Source: Mesoaciditoga sp964503355 (GTDB taxonomy: Bacteria > Thermotogota > Thermotogae > Mesoaciditogales > Mesoaciditogaceae). From it: a stretch of DNA of 54,939 nucleotides. The position numbers and the translations under genes are program-made. The stretch is taken from positions 1-54,939 of the forward strand of contig CAZCZS010000002.1 of assembly GCA_964503355.1 (NCBI GenBank), written 5' to 3'. How positions within the stretch are numbered: the first letter of the stretch is position 1; each line of letters opens with the position of its first letter. Of the stretch, positions 15,947-23,933 are shown one piece after another. Under the pieces are notes generated by a model. It searched no databases. It was not told where the DNA came from and saw only the letters and a list, made by a program, of their open reading frames with translations.

Positions 15947-17212
15947 TCAATGCCATTGAAAATTAGAATCACATTTCTCTTTTCGCAAGATCTTTTTTAT
16001 TTCAGAAAGTGGTACTTTAATTTGAGAGCCACTTTCCATATTCTTAAAGGTGTAGAGCTCACTCTCCACCTCTTCTTCGCCTACAACCAAAACGTGGAGC
16101 GCGCCGCACTTCGAAGCGTTTTTGAATTGGGCTTTCATCTTTCTTCCCATCACATCCACTTCAACCATGAACTCCTTTGAAAGCTCCAAAGCGATTTTCA
16201 AAGCGTGTGCGCGCTGAGCTTCATCAACGGCGACGATGTACACTTGAGGCGGCATTTTGGCAGGCATTTTACCTTCTTTTTCCAAAGCGATGAGTACTCT
16301 TTCCATTCCCATGGCAAATCCCACCGATGGCGTTGGCCTTCCGCCTAATTCTTCGATCAAGTGATCGTACCTTCCACCACCGGCTATCGCGTCTTGAGCA
16401 CCAAGACCTGTGTGCGTGATTTCGAAAACCGTTCTCGTGTAGTAATCCAATCCTCTCACTATGGTTGGATCCACTTCGTAATCTATTCCCAAAGTGTTCA
16501 AAAGTTCTTTCACCTTGTCAAAATGTGCCTTGCAATCGTCGCAAAGATAATCCAATATTATTGGCGCTTCTTTTGCGTACTGAGCGTCTTTTTTGCAATC
16601 CAACAAGCGCAGTACATTTCTGTTGTACCTTACTTGACAATCATCGCAAAGCTTTCCAAGCAACGGTTTGTAATACTCTCTTAAAGCTTCTTTGTACTTT
16701 GGACGACACTTTTCGCATCCAGTCGAATTTATCTTGAGCTTGAAATCTTTTAATCCTAACGATTTGAGTTCTTCGACGGCCAACGCGATGATCATGACAT
16801 CCGCTTCTGGTCTTGGAGAGCCTATCAGTTCGGCGCCGTATTGATGAAACTGTCTTTGTCTACCCGCCTGGGGTTTTTCGTATCTGAACATCGGTCCCAT
16901 GTAAAACAACTTTTGAGGAAGTCCCTTCGAATCCAAGGAATGCTCAACAAAGGCCCTCATCACGGAAGCCGTTCCTTCGGGTCTTAACGTCAGCGATCTT
17001 CCACCTTTATCTGTGAATGTGTACATTTCTTTTTGAACTATATCGGTATCCGTTCCCACTCCTCTTTTGAAGAGCTCGGTGGCTTCGAAGATGGGAGTTC
17101 TTATCTCGGAAAAACCGAATCTTTTTGAAACTTCTTTGAGTTTTTCTTCAACCCATTGCCAAACGTATGAATCTTCGATTATATCGTTCGTTCCCTTTAT
17201 CCTGTTTATCAC
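15947..17212 (-). CDS. hisS: Histidyl-tRNA synthetase
   Basis: A 421-residue class II synthetase that charges tRNA-His. Motif 1 lies around 'EIRTPIFEATELF', motif 2 at 'FRYEKPQAGRQRQFHQ' and motif 3 at 'SVGFAMGMERVL'. HisA-type 'RGLDYYTRTVFE' is also present. The insertion domain has paired cysteines (GCEKC, LCDDC, LLDC, LCDDC), suggesting a metal-binding knot as in several thermophile HisRS. It starts with GTG at 17212 behind TAGGTGA. It follows the uracil-DNA glycosylase gene by eight bases. Confidence 0.97.
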   Translation of the reverse strand: MINRIKGTNDIIEDSYVWQWVEEKLKEVSKRFGFSEIRTPIFEATELFKRGVGTDTDIVQKEMYTFTDKGGRSLTLRPEGTASVMRAFVEHSLDSKGLPQKLFYMGPMFRYEKPQAGRQRQFHQYGAELIGSPRPEADVMIIALAVEELKSLGLKDFKLKINSTGCEKCRPKYKEALREYYKPLLGKLCDDCQVRYNRNVLRLLDCKKDAQYAKEAPIILDYLCDDCKAHFDKVKELLNTLGIDYEVDPTIVRGLDYYTRTVFEITHTGLGAQDAIAGGGRYDHLIEELGGRPTPSVGFAMGMERVLIALEKEGKMPAKMPPQVYIVAVDEAQRAHALKIALELSKEFMVEVDVMGRKMKAQFKNASKCGALHVLVVGEEEVESELYTFKNMESGSQIKVPLSEIKKILRKEKCDSNFQWH

Positions 17213-17220
17213 ACTTTCAC

Positions 17221-17817
17221 CTACTTTTCATTCGTTGTAAGTTCATCGTACATCTTTTTCAACTTTTTCACGTCTTCCCACGTAAGATATTTAGGAGAAC
17301 CGGGGGCTTTGGAAGCGTTTCTTAGAAGATAACTTGGATGAAACATCGGAAAGATCTTTATTCCACCTTTCCAATCGAAAAGCTTTCCCCTGGCCTCCGT
17401 GATGGATTTCACCTCGTTGCCCAAAAAATATTTCATCGCCGTCGCTCCAAGTGGTACTATTATCTTTGGATTTATAACTTCTATTTGAGCCATAAGATAC
17501 GGCGAACACGCTTCAATCTCATCCGGTAGGGGAACTCTGTTCTTCGGAGGCCGACATTTCACAACGTTTGCTATGTAGACATCCTTTCTATTCAGCTTGA
17601 CCGATTCCAAGATTTTATCGAAGAGTTTGCCGGCTCTTCCAACGAAAGGACGGCCAGTTTTATCTTCATCTTCACCTGGGCCTTCACCCACGAAGAGGAT
17701 TGGAGAATTCACATCACCTTCACCAGGTACGACGTTTGTGCGTGTTTCAGCCAATCTACAGGCATGACATTTTTTTATCCTGCTCGTTATCTTTTCCATT
17801 ATCTCTTCTTTTTTCAA
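17221..17817 (-). CDS. udg: Family 4 uracil-DNA glycosylase (4Fe-4S)
   Basis: A 198-residue repair enzyme that removes uracil from DNA, typical of thermophiles. The four cluster cysteines are C17 and C20 (CHAC), C88 (VKCRPP) and C104 (EACSPY) with the expected spacing. Motif 1 is 'GEGPGEDED' and motif 2 'HPSYLLRN'. TTG at 17817 is chosen because GGAGGTG ends five bases before it; a GTG five codons earlier lies inside that ribosome site. It is first in the udg-hisS-kamDE transcript and divergent from the ArsR gene. Confidence 0.93.
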   Translation of the reverse strand: MKKEEIMEKITSRIKKCHACRLAETRTNVVPGEGDVNSPILFVGEGPGEDEDKTGRPFVGRAGKLFDKILESVKLNRKDVYIANVVKCRPPKNRVPLPDEIEACSPYLMAQIEVINPKIIVPLGATAMKYFLGNEVKSITEARGKLFDWKGGIKIFPMFHPSYLLRNASKAPGSPKYLTWEDVKKLKKMYDELTTNEK

Positions 17818-17866
17818 AAGATACACCTCCACAATTCATTATTTTAACACGATTTTTGAAAGAAAC

Positions 17867-17895
17867 TTGACTTTTGAAAAAATAAATCATATAAT
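17867..17895 (+). promoter_or_regulatory. Promoter of the ArsR-CDF operon
   Basis: TTGACT (17867-17872) and TATAAT (17890-17895) with a 17-base spacer, a near-consensus housekeeping promoter. The expected start of transcription (about 17902) falls two bases before the ArsR ATG. Confidence 0.85.
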
Positions 17896-17906
17896 CATGA
17901 TATATG
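17888..17906. promoter_or_regulatory. Candidate ArsR operator
   Basis: CATATAATCATGATATATG is a near-perfect inverted repeat around the palindrome ATCATGAT. It covers the -10 box, the transcription start and the ArsR start codon, a common position for autoregulatory ArsR/SmtB sites. Confidence 0.5.
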
Positions 17907-18188
17907 GATATATTAAATGATATGGCCAATCTGGCAAGGCTTTTCGGAAACGAATTGAGAATGAGAATATTGAACTACCTCCTTGAAAAAGGAGAAGCCT
18001 GTGTTGGAGATATGGTTTCTGATTTGGGACTTAAGCAATCAACCGTTTCTAATCAATTGAAGATATTGAAGATGGGGAAAATGGTTAAATCTCGAAAAGA
18101 TGGAAAGAAAATGTTTTATTCCCTCGCCGATGCGCATATTTCGATCATCTTGGAAACTTTGAAGAATCACGTGAAGGAGGATATGTGA
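17904..18188 (+). CDS. ArsR/SmtB-family metal-responsive repressor
   Basis: A 94-residue winged-helix regulator. The reading helix is 'LKQSTVSNQLKILKMGKMV' and the wing 'RKDGKKMFYSL'. A cysteine at residue 33 (GEACVGDM, just before the recognition helices) and His residues in the C-terminal helix (AHISIILETLKNH) are candidate metal ligands, as in alpha5-type zinc sensors. It is followed directly by a CDF exporter, so zinc or a related metal is the likely signal. There is no ribosome site before the ATG; the promoter position implies a leaderless or nearly leaderless mRNA. Confidence 0.9.
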   Translation: MDILNDMANLARLFGNELRMRILNYLLEKGEACVGDMVSDLGLKQSTVSNQLKILKMGKMVKSRKDGKKMFYSLADAHISIILETLKNHVKEDM

Positions 18189-19102
18189 TGAATGAAATTC
18201 ATCATTCAAAAGATGTTCATGATAGAACTGATTCCACTTCGAAAGCTCTATGGATAAACGTTGTATTGAATTTTTTGATAGTTGCGTTCGAGCTCACATT
18301 TGGTATATTCGCTTCGAGCTACGCTTTGATAACCGATTCGCTTCATAATTTGGAAGATGCCGGCGGAATGGTGTTAAGTCTTTTCGCCCATAATGCTTCA
18401 AAAAAGGGAAAAAACGAACGAAAGACCTATGGATACAAACGCGCAAAGATAATAGCCGCCCTTGTGAATTCGTTGATACTCATCATGAGTTTCACGTTCA
18501 TAGGCTACAAGGCGGCCGTGAGATTGTTCAATCCACAGACACTCAACGCTGACACGATCATATGGGTGGCTTCCATAGCGCTGATCGCCAACGTTGTGGG
18601 CACTTTACTTCTTTTCGCTCATTCCCACGGCGATCTCAACGTCAAAGCGGCTTTTGTTCACATGTTGGGTGACTCGTTGGACTCGGCAGCCGTTATAGCA
18701 GTTGGAATATTGATGACGTTATACAATTGGTACTTTCTCGATCCGTTGATAACGTTCGTCATAATAGCGTACGTATCATTTGAGTCTTTTAAGATAATTA
18801 AAAGATCCATAAACATTCTCATGGAAAGTACGCCAAATGATCTGGATTTCTCAAAGATGAAAAAAGATATCGAAAGCATCGATGGAGTGGCATCTTTTCA
18901 TCACGTACACGTGTGGAGTTTGGATGGCGAAGACAAACTCATGGAATGCCATATCCGTGTTTATCCAATGAATACGAACAAAGCCGATGATGTGAGAAGA
19001 ACGGTGACCGACTTGCTCTCTTCAAAATACGGCATATCCCATTTGAACGTTCAAATAGAAGAAATGCCTTGTGCCAACGAATCACTTGTGGTGAATTCGT
19101 GA
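18188..19102 (+). CDS. Cation diffusion facilitator, CzcD/ZitB-like metal exporter
   Basis: A 304-residue inner-membrane antiporter exporting Zn2+ (or Cd2+/Co2+). Six membrane helices are visible. The metal site residues are in helix 2 (ITDSLHNLEDAGG, with D and H-N-x-x-D) and helix 5 (HMLGDSLDSAAV, HxxxD). The cytoplasmic C-terminal domain contains 'SFHHVHVWSLDG'. An N-terminal His-rich start (HHSKDVHD) may deliver metal. ATG at 18188 follows AAGGAGG and overlaps the ArsR stop by one base, so expression is coupled to its repressor. Confidence 0.92.
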   Translation: MNEIHHSKDVHDRTDSTSKALWINVVLNFLIVAFELTFGIFASSYALITDSLHNLEDAGGMVLSLFAHNASKKGKNERKTYGYKRAKIIAALVNSLILIMSFTFIGYKAAVRLFNPQTLNADTIIWVASIALIANVVGTLLLFAHSHGDLNVKAAFVHMLGDSLDSAAVIAVGILMTLYNWYFLDPLITFVIIAYVSFESFKIIKRSINILMESTPNDLDFSKMKKDIESIDGVASFHHVHVWSLDGEDKLMECHIRVYPMNTNKADDVRRTVTDLLSSKYGISHLNVQIEEMPCANESLVVNS

Positions 19103-19639
19103 CATCACCGATGATGGTTCGATCTTTTGAACGAAGAACGAAGTCTTCGATCTTAAGATCTTAACGTCATTGTGAATTACGACTCAATTCAGCATGTAGC
19201 TGAGAGTTCGTGGTAAGTATTTATTCGTTTTTGTACTTGTTACACGCTGCAATCTTTGCTACTTATCACTTAGTTCACTCAAGTTGTACGTGAAGATTAC
19301 AAGACGATCCGAAGTTCGTAAAGAAAGAGATTTTTCACATCTCCCTCGAAGTTTTCATCAAGACATATGAGCTCGCCATCCAGGAATTCACAAGAGTGAG
19401 GTTGGAAGACGCATGGATGTGTCGAGAAAGCAAAGCACTCACGGATGAGTGTCTGAGCGTGCCTCACGATGTGAATTGAAGGATGGATAAACGAGCGAGT
19501 CAGTTTTGATAAGACTTCGAAAAAAATTCCCTTATCGCTTGAAAAGCGATGTTCATTTGATAAATACTCATAAGTTGTAACATTGACGCACAGGATGAGT
19601 TAGTTCATTTGTCCAAACGTTTCGTCAGAACCCAACGTT
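19103..19639. other. 537-base non-coding region between CDF exporter and RlmI-like gene
   Basis: No reading frame here looks real. The first part (19140-19210) has a GATCTTAAGATC palindrome, an inverted copy of the dispersed AATGACGTTAAG repeat (19160-19171) and a hairpin (TCAGC/GCTGA at 19189-19203, extended by ACTC/GAGT). The middle has a GAGAT/ATCTC hairpin (19327-19343) and the large folded element listed next. A 7 bp hairpin (ATCGCTT/AAGCGAT, 19534-19550) follows but has no T-run. No strong promoter is visible. Confidence 0.7.
19371..19496 (+). ncRNA. Candidate structured RNA with two CsrA-type GGA-loop hairpins
   Basis: Nested complementary blocks enclose two small hairpins. The outer helices are GCTCG/CGAGC (19371-19375 with 19492-19496), CCATCC/GGATGG (19376-19381 with 19481-19486), AATTCAC/GTGAATT (19385-19391 with 19471-19477) and GTGAGG/CCTCAC (19396-19401 with 19462-19467). 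The inner hairpins are GACGCA-TGGA-TGTGTC (19408-19423) and CACTCA-CGGA-TGAGTG (19436-19451). In both, GGA sits in the loop within CANGGATG, the known CsrA/RsmE recognition pattern. More GGA triplets occur at 19383 and 19481-19487. The fold implies transcription on the plus strand. Whether it is a separate sRNA or the 3' part of the exporter mRNA is not known. Confidence 0.55.
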
Positions 19640-20782
19640 TTAAAAGCTGGACACTTCAGCCCATAAGCATTTCAGATAATCCGTTTCTGGCATTGAAAGC
19701 AGATGTGGATGATCTAAAGGCAAGCCAGTCCATCCTATCAGTTTCACGACTTTTCCCTTTTCACTTGCACTCTTCAAAACCACTTTTTTCAACATGTCTC
19801 TATCTATGTTGTAAGCACATGAGCATAGACCGATCTTACCGTTTTCGTTCAAGTGTTCTATCATCTGATCGACTAAATTTTTCAACAGTTCGAAAGCTTT
19901 GGGCCTTTGTGAACGTTTTTTGATCAAAGAAGGTGGATCTGCTACGATGATATCGTACATCTTCAGACCGCTGAGGTCAAATGCGTCCTGACATATGAAG
20001 TTCACCTTAACCTTGTTCATTTCTGCATTTTCCGCCGCGACGTTTAGGTCTTCAATGGATATATCAATGGCGTCAACTTCCATGCCTTTTGATGCCAACG
20101 CTATCGCAAATCCGCCGGTGTAAGTGAACAGATCCAGAGCTTTTCCTCTACTCGCAAGCTTTTTGACGAAAATTCTTGAATCTCTTTGATCGTAAAAGAA
20201 TCCAGTTTTTTGACCTTTAACGACATTCACTTTGAATTTCAACCCATCTTCTCTTAAGATCTCTTCTCTTGGGTAAAGGCCGTAAAGTACACCTTTTTCT
20301 CTGGAGAGGTTGGGTTCAGGCAAGGATTCAAAATCGCTCCTTTCATAAATGGTAAGAGGATTGTACACCTTTACCAAAGCGTTCACGATCTCTTCTTTCA
20401 TATTTTCAAGCGCCTTTGATCTTATCTGCAACACAAGTGTGTCGTAAAACCTGTCAACGATGAGCGAAGGAATTAAATCTCCTTCCGCGTTGAATTCTCG
20501 CCTGAATCGAGGATAAAATTTCTTTCTTCTTTTCCACGCCATTTGAAACCTTCTTACGAAGAATTCTTCATTTATTTCTTCGTAAGTTCTGGTCAGCACT
20601 TTCAAAGGATTATCCGCTTTTGAGTTGTAAAGTCCTCGACCGAGAAATTCATCTTCAAAGAATATATTTGCCACACCAACTTCTTCATCTGAGTTGGTAC
20701 TTTTCATCTCATCTTCGTATATCCAAAGGTGACCTCTCTTTATCTTCTCTCTTCCCCTTTTATTCAAATAAACTACTATCAT
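19640..20782 (-). CDS. Class I rRNA (cytosine-C5) methyltransferase, RlmI-like
   Basis: A 380-residue S-adenosylmethionine-dependent methyltransferase. The N-terminus is a PUA RNA-binding domain ('VYLNKRGREKIKRGHLWIYEDE' in part), followed by an RlmI-type linker and a Rossmann domain: motif I 'LDLFTYTGGFAIALA', motif II 'VDAIDIS', motif IV 'IIVADPPS', and 'CSCAYN' near the end, which holds the candidate catalytic cysteines. The family methylates C1962 of 23S rRNA. ATG at 20782 behind GGAGAGG gives the family length; a longer frame upstream runs into the overlapping Ppx gene. The two genes overlap by 23 bases. Confidence 0.88.
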   Translation of the reverse strand: MIVVYLNKRGREKIKRGHLWIYEDEMKSTNSDEEVGVANIFFEDEFLGRGLYNSKADNPLKVLTRTYEEINEEFFVRRFQMAWKRRKKFYPRFRREFNAEGDLIPSLIVDRFYDTLVLQIRSKALENMKEEIVNALVKVYNPLTIYERSDFESLPEPNLSREKGVLYGLYPREEILREDGLKFKVNVVKGQKTGFFYDQRDSRIFVKKLASRGKALDLFTYTGGFAIALASKGMEVDAIDISIEDLNVAAENAEMNKVKVNFICQDAFDLSGLKMYDIIVADPPSLIKKRSQRPKAFELLKNLVDQMIEHLNENGKIGLCSCAYNIDRDMLKKVVLKSASEKGKVVKLIGWTGLPLDHPHLLSMPETDYLKCLWAEVSSF

Positions 20783-21656
20783 CTTCAGCCCTCTCCAACA
20801 TCCGTTTTGCGACGCTATAACGATGTCCCCGTACGGAAACGTACATACCCTTGTTAGCCGTCGCTTTTGCACTTTCAATAAGAATTAAAATTCCAGAAGA
20901 TATTATCTTTTCTCTCCCCTTTTCCATACCTACAAGTTTCGTCATGTCTTCCAACCTCATAGAACACAATTTGCGGTAAAGTTCTTCCAATTCTTCAACT
21001 TGAACGTAGCTTCCATGAATAACATCTGGAGAAAAATTTCTTCTCTTTAAAATGCTGACCACCGTTGTACCCGTCCCACCGATGGGAACCAGTGGAAGAT
21101 GTGGAAGAAAATCGAGCGTCTGTGAGACGAAGCTTCTGGCGTTTTCCAATTGTTTTCCTATGGGATAGGATTTCACGAATTTATTCGTCAACACTATGGC
21201 ACCAATTGGAAGACTGCGCGAGAATATCTTTCCCTCTTTTTCAAACGAGAATTCCACACTTCCCCCTCCAACGTCCACCACAAGGGGAAAAGAAATGGGT
21301 ATTTTTTCGTCTTCCTTAACCGAAAGATACGATAGTCTTGCTTCCTCGTCTCCCGAAAGTATTTTAGAGATGTCAAAACCTTTTGAAAGTTCTTCGAAGT
21401 ACGTTTTGGGCAACTTTCTGAATATTTCGGTTCCAACGATCACGCGTTTATCCACGCCGAATTCATCGCTTATCTTATGATACCTTTTCACGACTTCCAA
21501 TGCCCTCGTGAAGGTGGTTTCATTTTTACCCTTCAACAAGCTGCCCATCCCAACGATTGTGGAAAGATCCACGAGATACTCAACACGGTCATCTTTTTTT
21601 TGAGCTATAAGGAGAATGAACGAATTACTTCCCGCATCTACAACGGCTACTTTCAA
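20760..21656 (-). CDS. Ppx/GppA-family phosphatase (exopolyphosphatase or pppGpp hydrolase)
   Basis: A 298-residue ASKHA-fold protein. The two phosphate-binding loops are 'VVDAGSNSFILLI' at the N-terminus and 'PLVVDVGGGSVEFSF' near residue 130; 'PIGGTGTTVVSIL' is the adenosine-type motif. It has only the catalytic Ppx/GppA domains and lacks the C-terminal HD-like extension of the E. coli enzymes, so it is a short form. It acts on polyphosphate and/or (p)ppGpp. TTG at 21656 has AAGGAG six bases upstream; a TTG 12 codons earlier overlaps the preceding gene's end. Confidence 0.88.
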   Translation of the reverse strand: MKVAVVDAGSNSFILLIAQKKDDRVEYLVDLSTIVGMGSLLKGKNETTFTRALEVVKRYHKISDEFGVDKRVIVGTEIFRKLPKTYFEELSKGFDISKILSGDEEARLSYLSVKEDEKIPISFPLVVDVGGGSVEFSFEKEGKIFSRSLPIGAIVLTNKFVKSYPIGKQLENARSFVSQTLDFLPHLPLVPIGGTGTTVVSILKRRNFSPDVIHGSYVQVEELEELYRKLCSMRLEDMTKLVGMEKGREKIISSGILILIESAKATANKGMYVSVRGHRYSVAKRMLERAEDDSSLFE

Positions 21657-21681
21657 GTTCGGCTCCTTTTCCAATCGTTTT

Positions 21682-23130
21682 TTAATGAACAACGCTTACG
21701 GTCTTCTCTTGAGTGTTCGAAACGTACACGACGCCTATTTTTTCATCTCCCGAAATCCACGTTGGACCTTTTCCAACGAGCACGGTTTGAAGAACGGTGT
21801 TCGTTTTCCCATCAACGACACTTATCGTGTTATCTGAGGTGTTGGACACGTAAATTCTATTCTTTTGCGCATCCACGTAAACGTAGCTTGGACCGTTTCC
21901 GATTTGAACCTCTTTAACGATTTCATCCGTTTCACCGTTTATCACGTCTAAAGTGTTGTTTGAATGGTTGGCAACGTAAATCATGTTGGTTACGGGATTC
22001 ACGGCAATACCCAACGGACTACCACCAACTTTTATCTCATCCGATAGCGAGTTGTCTTCGCCATTTATCACGCTTACACTTCCATCCGTTTGATTGGTGG
22101 CGTAAATCATGTTGGTTACGGGATTCACCGTCACATCTTGAGGAGATTTTCCCACCCGAATCGTGCCAACTATTCTAACAGGCGAAGCGCTTAAAACGTT
22201 CACGGCGTTGAAATATGAATTCGTAACGTAAACGAAGTTCGTTTTTGAATTGAATGCCATTCCGTGAGGTGTTCCCCCTATGAGTACGTTTTCTATAACT
22301 TTGTCGTTCGAGGCATCTATCACCGTTATGGTATTTGTCGCGGAATTAGCCACAAACAATCTTTTGTGATTGGGATCGTAGCACATTCCAGCCGGTGATG
22401 GCCCCACTTTGTATTCATCCAATTTGTTGTAACCGTACACGTTGAAGACCATAACCAAATCCGTCGAGGAATCGGAAACGTACAATTTCCCACTTCCTTC
22501 GTCCACGGCCAATCCCGCCGGATTTCCTTTAAGAGGAATGTACATCCTTTCACCAACGCCTTTGCTGGCTATGAAGTTCACATCCGCTTTCAAGCCGTTG
22601 ACGATGAGTTCACTCGGACTGAAAAGCCAACCGTTTTTCAGTGGTTTCACCTTAACCGTTCCTCTTAGCATCCCGCTTTTCCAAAAGCCATTCAAATTGG
22701 TTTTAACGGAGGTCGCGATTTGAGAACTTTCGAACGTTATGGTTACACCTGATATGCCATTTCCATATTCATCTCGAACGTATCCGCTAACCCAATAGTT
22801 CAGAGGGTTGGCGGTGAAATCCACATCTTTGTAATTTCTGTCGACGTTTAAAATCTCCGTTTTGGGATTAAAAGTCCATCCACTCGCACTCGGAGTTATC
22901 GTGGTTTTGCCTATTACACCCCTTTCTGACCAGTGACCGTTTTTATCGGTGGAGGTGCGCAGATAACCGTTCGGATAGGAAATTGAAATGGTGACATTCG
23001 CGACTCCATTTCCAAGTGCATCTTTTACGTAACCAGATATCGTATGAGTGGAAGAATTCACATAAGTGCATCCAGCCAAGATCAACGCCAGGATGGCGGC
23101 AAAAAACACGATGAAAATCTTTTTGGACAT
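21682..23130 (-). CDS. Secreted lipoprotein: two carboxypeptidase-regulatory-like domains and a YVTN beta-propeller
   Basis: A 482-residue exported protein. The signal peptide ends in a lipobox (LILAGC, Cys21). Residues about 30-105 and 110-190 are two similar beta-sandwich domains ('ISGYVKDALGNGVANVTIS' and 'VSGYVRDEYGNGISGVTIT', each ending in a 'GW-F-P' block), like CarboxypepD_reg/Big-type modules. The rest holds about six to seven repeats of the type 'VNPVTNMIYVANHSNNTLDVIN', a YVTN/NHL-type beta-propeller on the cell surface or in the periplasm. The function is not known; such propellers bind proteins or glycans. Two neighbouring blades (about residues 340-390) are almost identical, pointing to recent duplication. 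AAGGAGG precedes the ATG. Confidence 0.85.
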   Translation of the reverse strand: MSKKIFIVFFAAILALILAGCTYVNSSTHTISGYVKDALGNGVANVTISISYPNGYLRTSTDKNGHWSERGVIGKTTITPSASGWTFNPKTEILNVDRNYKDVDFTANPLNYWVSGYVRDEYGNGISGVTITFESSQIATSVKTNLNGFWKSGMLRGTVKVKPLKNGWLFSPSELIVNGLKADVNFIASKGVGERMYIPLKGNPAGLAVDEGSGKLYVSDSSTDLVMVFNVYGYNKLDEYKVGPSPAGMCYDPNHKRLFVANSATNTITVIDASNDKVIENVLIGGTPHGMAFNSKTNFVYVTNSYFNAVNVLSASPVRIVGTIRVGKSPQDVTVNPVTNMIYATNQTDGSVSVINGEDNSLSDEIKVGGSPLGIAVNPVTNMIYVANHSNNTLDVINGETDEIVKEVQIGNGPSYVYVDAQKNRIYVSNTSDNTISVVDGKTNTVLQTVLVGKGPTWISGDEKIGVVYVSNTQEKTVSVVH

Positions 23131-23144
23131 ATCGTTAAGCCTCC

Positions 23145-23933
23145 TTAAAGGATTTGGCCAACCATTTCACACACTTTTGAGAGAAATCGTTCATCCCACT
23201 GGCTAAAAGGTTCCAATTTGTGAGAATCTATGTCGAGTTCTCCAACTATCTTTCCGTCTTTGAAAATTGGCACGACGATCTCGGATTTAACTTTTGGACT
23301 GCAAGAAAGATAGTTACTTTCTTTCGAAACATCCTGAACCACGAATGTTTTCTCTATTTCGGCGGCTTGGCCACAAATTCCTTCACCAACTTTGATTTTA
23401 ACATGTTCGGTATTCTCTCCGACAAAAGGACCTAAGACCAGGTTTTTTCCGCTCGGATCGAGCATGTAAAAACCCACCCAATTATAATATTCGACATGCT
23501 CTTCTAAAAATTCACATACTTCTTTAAGTTTTTTCTCGTTATCTTTCGAAGAGGAAAGGACGTTTTTTATGCCTTTCAAAAGCTTTTGTGATTTTTCCTC
23601 TTCGAGTTCATCCCATATTTCAAAAGCTCGCCTCAAGTGTGGAATAACTATGGAACCTCCAACGACCAACCCTATCGAAAGCGCTTCTTCCACTTCGGCC
23701 GTCGCTACGCCGTTTTCATGACAAGTTATGAGATGGTATTCCACGCAATCGTCACATCTTAGTACCAACGATGAAACCAGACCGAGTAACTCTTTGATCT
23801 TTCGCGGGAGAGCCCCGCTTTCATAAACGTTTGTATCCAAATTGTAAAAGCGTTTTATGTGCTTTTTCGCGTATTTCATGACTATTTCATTTAACTGTTC
23901 TCGTTCTTTTTTAAACTCATTCACGTTTTTCAC
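23145..23933 (-). CDS. Fusion of AhpD/CMD-like domain and fRMsr-type GAF domain
   Basis: A 262-residue protein made of two redox modules. Residues about 15-115 form a carboxymuconolactone-decarboxylase/AhpD-like helical domain with the CxxCxxxH active site (C60, C63, H67; RCDDCVEYH). Residues about 135-262 match free-methionine-(R)-sulfoxide reductase: 'YNWVGFYMLD', 'LVLGPFVGE', GEGICGQA (C187), 'NYLSCSPKVKSEIVVP' (C211) and 'GELDIDS'. C187 and C211 correspond to two of the three conserved cysteines of the E. coli enzyme. The third is missing (His or Glu region 'NTEHVKI'). The GTG start lies behind GAGGAGTG and overlaps the MFS gene stop. A role in repairing oxidised methionine or peroxide defence is inferred. 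Confidence 0.85.
   Translation of the reverse strand: MKNVNEFKKEREQLNEIVMKYAKKHIKRFYNLDTNVYESGALPRKIKELLGLVSSLVLRCDDCVEYHLITCHENGVATAEVEEALSIGLVVGGSIVIPHLRRAFEIWDELEEEKSQKLLKGIKNVLSSSKDNEKKLKEVCEFLEEHVEYYNWVGFYMLDPSGKNLVLGPFVGENTEHVKIKVGEGICGQAAEIEKTFVVQDVSKESNYLSCSPKVKSEIVVPIFKDGKIVGELDIDSHKLEPFSQWDERFLSKVCEMVGQIL

Noticed and set aside
19371..19496. SRP RNA, 6S RNA or tmRNA
   Set aside because: None of the conserved motifs (GGAAG/AGCA tetraloop region of SRP RNA, large 6S bubble, tRNA-like ends of tmRNA) is present.
20783..20878. N-terminal extension of the RlmI-like protein
   Set aside because: Lies inside the Ppx/GppA gene, has no ribosome site, and adds residues not seen before the PUA domain.
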